Positions 61,295 through 64,000 of a DNA stretch of 64,000 bases are shown here, in pieces; position 1 is the first letter of the stretch; every line of letters starts with the position of its first letter. Origin of the DNA: Siminovitchia acidinfaciens (lineage in GTDB: Bacteria > Bacillota > Bacilli > Bacillales > Bacillaceae_C). The position numbers and the translations under genes are program-made. Under the pieces are notes generated by a model. The model had not been told where the DNA came from and made no database searches. It saw nothing but the letters and a program-made list of their open reading frames with translations. The stretch spans positions 62,001 through 126,000 of the forward strand of contig NZ_QYTV02000007.1 in assembly GCF_003605385.1 (NCBI RefSeq), in the 5' to 3' direction.

Positions 61295-61603
61295 TATTAT
61301 TTTCGTCACTCTCCCTCCTGCGACGTCTTTTAGGTAGAAAGTTAATTGCTAACAACAGGTTGAAATCTTTTTTTATAAAATTCATGATATTGACTTAAAA
61401 ATTATACTATTAAATAGCTTGTTTCATTATTTTCCCTCATAGATAATGTTTTACTTTCCCCATCATTCCCTCAGCCTCTATTCTTATAATCAATGCAAAC
61501 ACCTTTCGTTCTCCTTTGCAAAAAAAGATTCAACAAATCGGCCCAATTCATCCAATGATTCAACCCGTATCGATGCTACATTTATGTTACGGAGTTGATC
61601 ATA
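61295..61603. other. Intergenic region before nos
   Basis: About 310 AT-rich bases. I see no gene and no hairpin with a T-run; a TTGACT near 61391 could be part of a nos promoter but no matching -10 at good spacing is evident. Confidence 0.4.
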
Positions 61604-62710
61604 ATGGCTTTAACTACTAAAAATGATGCGGCCCTGCTCGCAGAAGCAACACAATTCATTCATACTTGTTACAGCGAGCTTGGCCTGTCAAAAGAAAAGC
61701 AATCGAAGCGGATGGAAGAGATACAGAAGGAAATTTCAAATACAGGTACATACACACACAAAGGCTTTGAATTGACGCACGGAGCAAAAATGGCTTGGCG
61801 CAATAGCAATCGCTGTATTGGACGATTGCTTTGGCATATGCTGGATGTTTTTGATGAACGAGAGGTTGAAACAGCTGATGTAGCTTTTGAAAAACTGGTA
61901 AAACATATTCATTATGCTACAAACGGGGGTAAAATTCGCCCTACGATTACAATCTTTGCTCCGAGGAAAAATGGGAATGACCCACTTCGAATATGGAACC
62001 ATCAATTAATTCGCTATGCCGGGTATGAAAAAGAGGGTAAAATCATCGGTGATTCGACATCACTCCAATTAACAAAAATGTGTGAAAACATGGGCTGGCA
62101 AGGAGACCAAACCCCCTTTGATGTTCTTCCTCTGATGCTACAAGAGCATGATGAAAAGCCAAAACTATATGAAATACCGAAAGAATTCGTAAAAGAAGTT
62201 GAAATTACTCATCCAAACATGCACGGGTTCAACAACCTTGGTGTGAGATGGTATGCTGTGCCTATCATTTCAAACATGCGCTTGGAAATAGGCGGCATTG
62301 ATTATCCTATGGCCCCCTTTAACGGCTGGTATATGGGAACAGAAATCGGGGCGAGAAACCTTGCAGATCAGGATCGCTACGATTTATTGCCGAAAATCGC
62401 AGAATTGATGGGATTAGATACTAAGTCAATTCGTTCATTATGGATTGACAAAGCATTGGTTGAATTAAATATTGCGGTGATGCATTCCTACCACGAAGCC
62501 GGTGTAACGATAGTTGACCACCATACAGCTGCGGAACAGTTTAAACGTTTTGAAAAAAAGGAATTGGAAATCGGCAGAGATGTCACCGGTGATTGGACAT
62601 GGCTTATCCCTCCACTTTCACCTGCTACAACTCATATTTATCATCAACCATATAAGAATGACATCATTAGCCCGAATTATTTTTATCAAGAAGATCCAAA
62701 GAGAAATTGA
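61604..62710 (+). CDS. nos: Nitric oxide synthase oxygenase
   Basis: Bacterial nitric oxide synthase, a haem-thiolate enzyme that makes NO and citrulline from arginine with electrons from a host flavodoxin reductase. It has 368 residues, oxygenase only, the size of B. subtilis Nos. The haem-ligating Cys71 lies in WRNSNRCIGRLLW. IFAPRKNG, FDVLPLMLQ, GWYMGTEIGARNLAD (arginine-binding Glu), SYHEAGVTIVDHHTA and GDWTWLIPPLSPATTHIYHQ are conserved around the haem and pterin sites. ATG at 61604 with GGAG 9 nt upstream; TTG 61595 abuts that site. No reductase gene nearby, as usual for bacilli. A terminator follows. Confidence 0.95.
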   Translation: MALTTKNDAALLAEATQFIHTCYSELGLSKEKQSKRMEEIQKEISNTGTYTHKGFELTHGAKMAWRNSNRCIGRLLWHMLDVFDEREVETADVAFEKLVKHIHYATNGGKIRPTITIFAPRKNGNDPLRIWNHQLIRYAGYEKEGKIIGDSTSLQLTKMCENMGWQGDQTPFDVLPLMLQEHDEKPKLYEIPKEFVKEVEITHPNMHGFNNLGVRWYAVPIISNMRLEIGGIDYPMAPFNGWYMGTEIGARNLADQDRYDLLPKIAELMGLDTKSIRSLWIDKALVELNIAVMHSYHEAGVTIVDHHTAAEQFKRFEKKELEIGRDVTGDWTWLIPPLSPATTHIYHQPYKNDIISPNYFYQEDPKRN

Positions 62711-62721
62711 CGAGTCAATAA

Positions 62722-62770
62722 AGCCTCATGCGTTTCAAATATGGTGCCGTGGGGCTATTATTTTTTTTAC
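62722..62770 (+). terminator. Terminator after nos
   Basis: AGCCTCATG and CGTGGGGCT pair (two G-U) and are followed by ATTATTTTTTTT. It lies 12 bases after the stop. It also cuts into an unsupported open frame at 62728. Confidence 0.8.
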
Positions 62771-63048
62771 TTTCGTCAAATAAATCTACCTTGCTTATGT
62801 GGTTGATTTTAATAGATATCGTATTAAAGTCCCTTCGTGCATATTACGAAGAGGCTTTTTTATCACAGAATGCCGCACCTAATTTCCTCCTAATTGGATC
62901 CATGATAATAATCCCTCTTTTATATTACCCAGCAGAATATAAGAACCAGGACTAATAGATTACATTCAATAATTGTAATTAAAGGTTAATATTTCCATAA
63001 CAACTTGTTATTAGATTGTTATGCTATTGTCATCTTCATCGGTTATGG

Positions 63049-63198
63049 TAGGAGACGTGCAGGTATGAGGCACTGCAAAATATTCGATTGAAAAATTAAA
63101 GTCGAATATTTAGACCAAGCCTCCTATATTGTCACTACATAAAAGGAGGGGATATACATAACGACAGAAAAATTATAGAGTTACTTCCATTTATGTAG
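63049..63198 (+). promoter_or_regulatory. Structured 5' leader upstream of the acidic repeat protein
   Basis: AATATTCGA (63079-63087) and TCGAATATT (63102-63110) form a perfect 9-bp stem, enclosed by GAGGC/GCCTC or the competing TAGGAG/CTCCTA. A second hairpin (63135-63148 with 63184-63198, 13 of 15 matched) holds the sequence AAAGGAGG in its arm. No known riboswitch consensus is recognised. Confidence 0.45.
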
Positions 63199-63247
63199 GT
63201 AGCTGTCAAAGGTTAAGAATTAAAAAACGAAGGGAGTTTGATGATTC

Positions 63248-64000
63248 TTGGTAAAAGATCCTAACCAAAAAGGAAAGAATAATAACAAAAAATTGTTACC
63301 GTTTGTAATGTCGACCTCAATGTTGACAGCCGCTGTTTTCTCGGTAGGTGCTCCAGCTTTAGCAGACGAGAATGATGAAAAATCGGAATTTAAAAATCAT
63401 GGTGAAATGGTATCCTCTTATGCCACAAGCATTCCTGGCTCGCCTGAAAAAGGAAAAATAATGAGGACAATTGCAAGTAAAAATTGGCAAGAAGCTGCTC
63501 CGACTGGCGAAGAACAACCTGCAGATGATACAGACGATGTTGAACAGCCTGCTGACGATGCAGACGACGCTGAACAACCTGCTGACGATGCAGACGACGC
63601 TGAACAACCTGCGGATGATGCAGACGACGCTGAACAACCTGCGGACGATGCAAACGACGCTGAACAACCTGCGGATAATGCAGACGACGCTGAACAACCT
63701 GCGGATGATGCAGACGACGTTGAACAGCCTGCTGACGATGCAACTGGCGAAGAACAACCTGCGGATGATGCAGACGACGTTGAACAGCCTGCTGACGATG
63801 CAACTGACGAAGAACAACCTGCAGATGATGCAGACGATGTTGAACAGCCTGCTGACGATGCAGACGACGTTGAACAGCCTGCTGACGATGCAACTGACGA
63901 AGAACAACCTGCAGATGATGCAGACGACGTTGAACAGCCTGTAGACGATGCAACTGACGAAGAACAACCTGTAGATGATGCAGATGACGTTGAACAGCCT
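63248..64000 (+). CDS. Secreted protein with acidic decapeptide repeats, partial (3' end outside window)
   Basis: Reading frame open from TTG at 63248 to the window edge, 251 codons. GGGAG lies 11 nt upstream. The N-terminus is basic (KDPNQKGKNNNKK), then comes a signal peptide core LPFVMSTSMLTAAVFSVGAPALA, likely cleaved near residue 40. From about residue 88 a ten-residue acidic repeat (EQPADDADDA or EEQPADDATD) occurs at least 16 times and continues past the end. The repeats are Asp/Glu/Pro/Gln-rich and likely disordered, suited to cation or wall binding. The function domain, if any, is outside the window. I do not recognise the family. Confidence 0.85.
   Translation, partial: MVKDPNQKGKNNNKKLLPFVMSTSMLTAAVFSVGAPALADENDEKSEFKNHGEMVSSYATSIPGSPEKGKIMRTIASKNWQEAAPTGEEQPADDTDDVEQPADDADDAEQPADDADDAEQPADDADDAEQPADDANDAEQPADNADDAEQPADDADDVEQPADDATGEEQPADDADDVEQPADDATDEEQPADDADDVEQPADDADDVEQPADDATDEEQPADDADDVEQPVDDATDEEQPVDDADDVEQP
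63509..64000 (+). repeat. 30-bp tandem repeat encoding an acidic decapeptide
   Basis: At least 16 units of 30 bases, each encoding E/V/A-E-Q-P-A-D-D-A-x-D, start at 63509 and run to the window edge. Units differ mainly in codon third positions and in the A/T/N and V/A/E positions. The two main variants (ending ADD or ATD/ATG) are interspersed. Confidence 0.95.

Larger units (their letters stand above)
62711..63247. other. Intergenic region with terminator-like and leader hairpins
   Basis: About 540 bases without a supported gene. A second terminator-like hairpin (CTTCGT/ACGAAG then TTTTTT, 62833-62861) follows the nos terminator. A small hairpin (ATAACA/TGTTAT, 62998-63012) and the structured leader at 63049-63198 come next. 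Confidence 0.5.

Noticed and set aside
62728-62955. 75-codon open frame after nos
   Set aside because: It begins inside the nos terminator stem, has no ribosome binding site and contains a second terminator-like hairpin.
63359-63967. Long open frames on the minus strand and in another plus frame over the acidic repeat region
   Set aside because: They are shadows of a 30-base repeat, which keeps all frames open together. They lack ribosome binding sites, and only the frame from 63248 has a signal peptide.

Overview
The window reads as chromosomal DNA of a spore-forming, low-to-moderate GC Bacillota of the Bacillaceae. The reasons are Bacillus-type ribosome binding sites with many TTG and GTG starts, a put operon in the B. 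subtilis order, a pspA-ydjGHI set, a seven-gene mrp operon, a SipW/TasA-type locus, a Spo0E-family phosphatase, UvsE and a stand-alone bacterial nitric oxide synthase. I see no rRNA, tRNA, insertion sequence, prophage or CRISPR array.

Layout. 1-669: the 5' part of an MBL-fold hydrolase gene (minus). 1.1-6.4 kb: proline catabolism (putB, putC, putP, terminator, then the putR-type regulator). 6.5-16.2 kb: a minus-strand block of secreted proteins. It holds an M14 carboxypeptidase, a 1289-residue M14-M28 double exopeptidase, a TapA-like acidic protein, SipW, a TasA/camelysin-like protein, an M28 aminopeptidase and a second TasA-like protein. 16.8-27.2 kb: mixed metabolic, stress and regulatory genes (CaiB-type CoA-transferase, DCC thiol-disulfide protein, another secreted M14 peptidase, GyrI-like, VOC, AraC, DUF3238, AEC transporter, uvsE, DUF420). 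27.3-33.5 kb: nadX, the ydjI-ydjH-ydjG-pspA envelope-stress operon with an ECF-like promoter, and an amidohydrolase. 33.7-39.5 kb: mrpA-G Na+/H+ antiporter. 40-47.6 kb: UspA-like protein, AI-2E transporter, methyltransferase, Rieske oxygenase, NCS2 permease, TspO, MFS. 47.7-48.0 kb: a 52-bp tandem repeat. 48-51 kb: ABC-F protein with a membrane protein. 51.3-56.6 kb: a pentitol locus (DeoR regulator, polyol permease, TarJ-like dehydrogenase, ribulokinase-like kinase). 56.6-64 kb: APC permease, urea transporter, YbaK-type deacylase, Spo0E-like peptide, nos, and the start of a secreted protein with acidic decapeptide repeats that runs off the window.

How genes work together. PutB and PutC oxidise proline to glutamate, PutP imports it and PutR probably activates the operon through a 9-3-9 palindrome. 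SipW should process the two TasA-like proteins and perhaps the TapA-like one, next to large secreted exopeptidases, which suggests an extracellular matrix coupled to peptide scavenging. PspA and YdjG-I form a membrane-stress module. In the pentitol locus, permease, kinase and dehydrogenase would yield pentulose 5-phosphate under DeoR control.

Most notable: the TapA/SipW/TasA locus fused to an exopeptidase set (including the M14-M28 fusion with an inserted phage-structural-type domain), the 52-bp minisatellite, the 25-1-25 perfect palindrome beside the Rieske gene, and a GC-rich structured element upstream of mrpA. All function statements rest on recognised family motifs and gene order; no database search was run.
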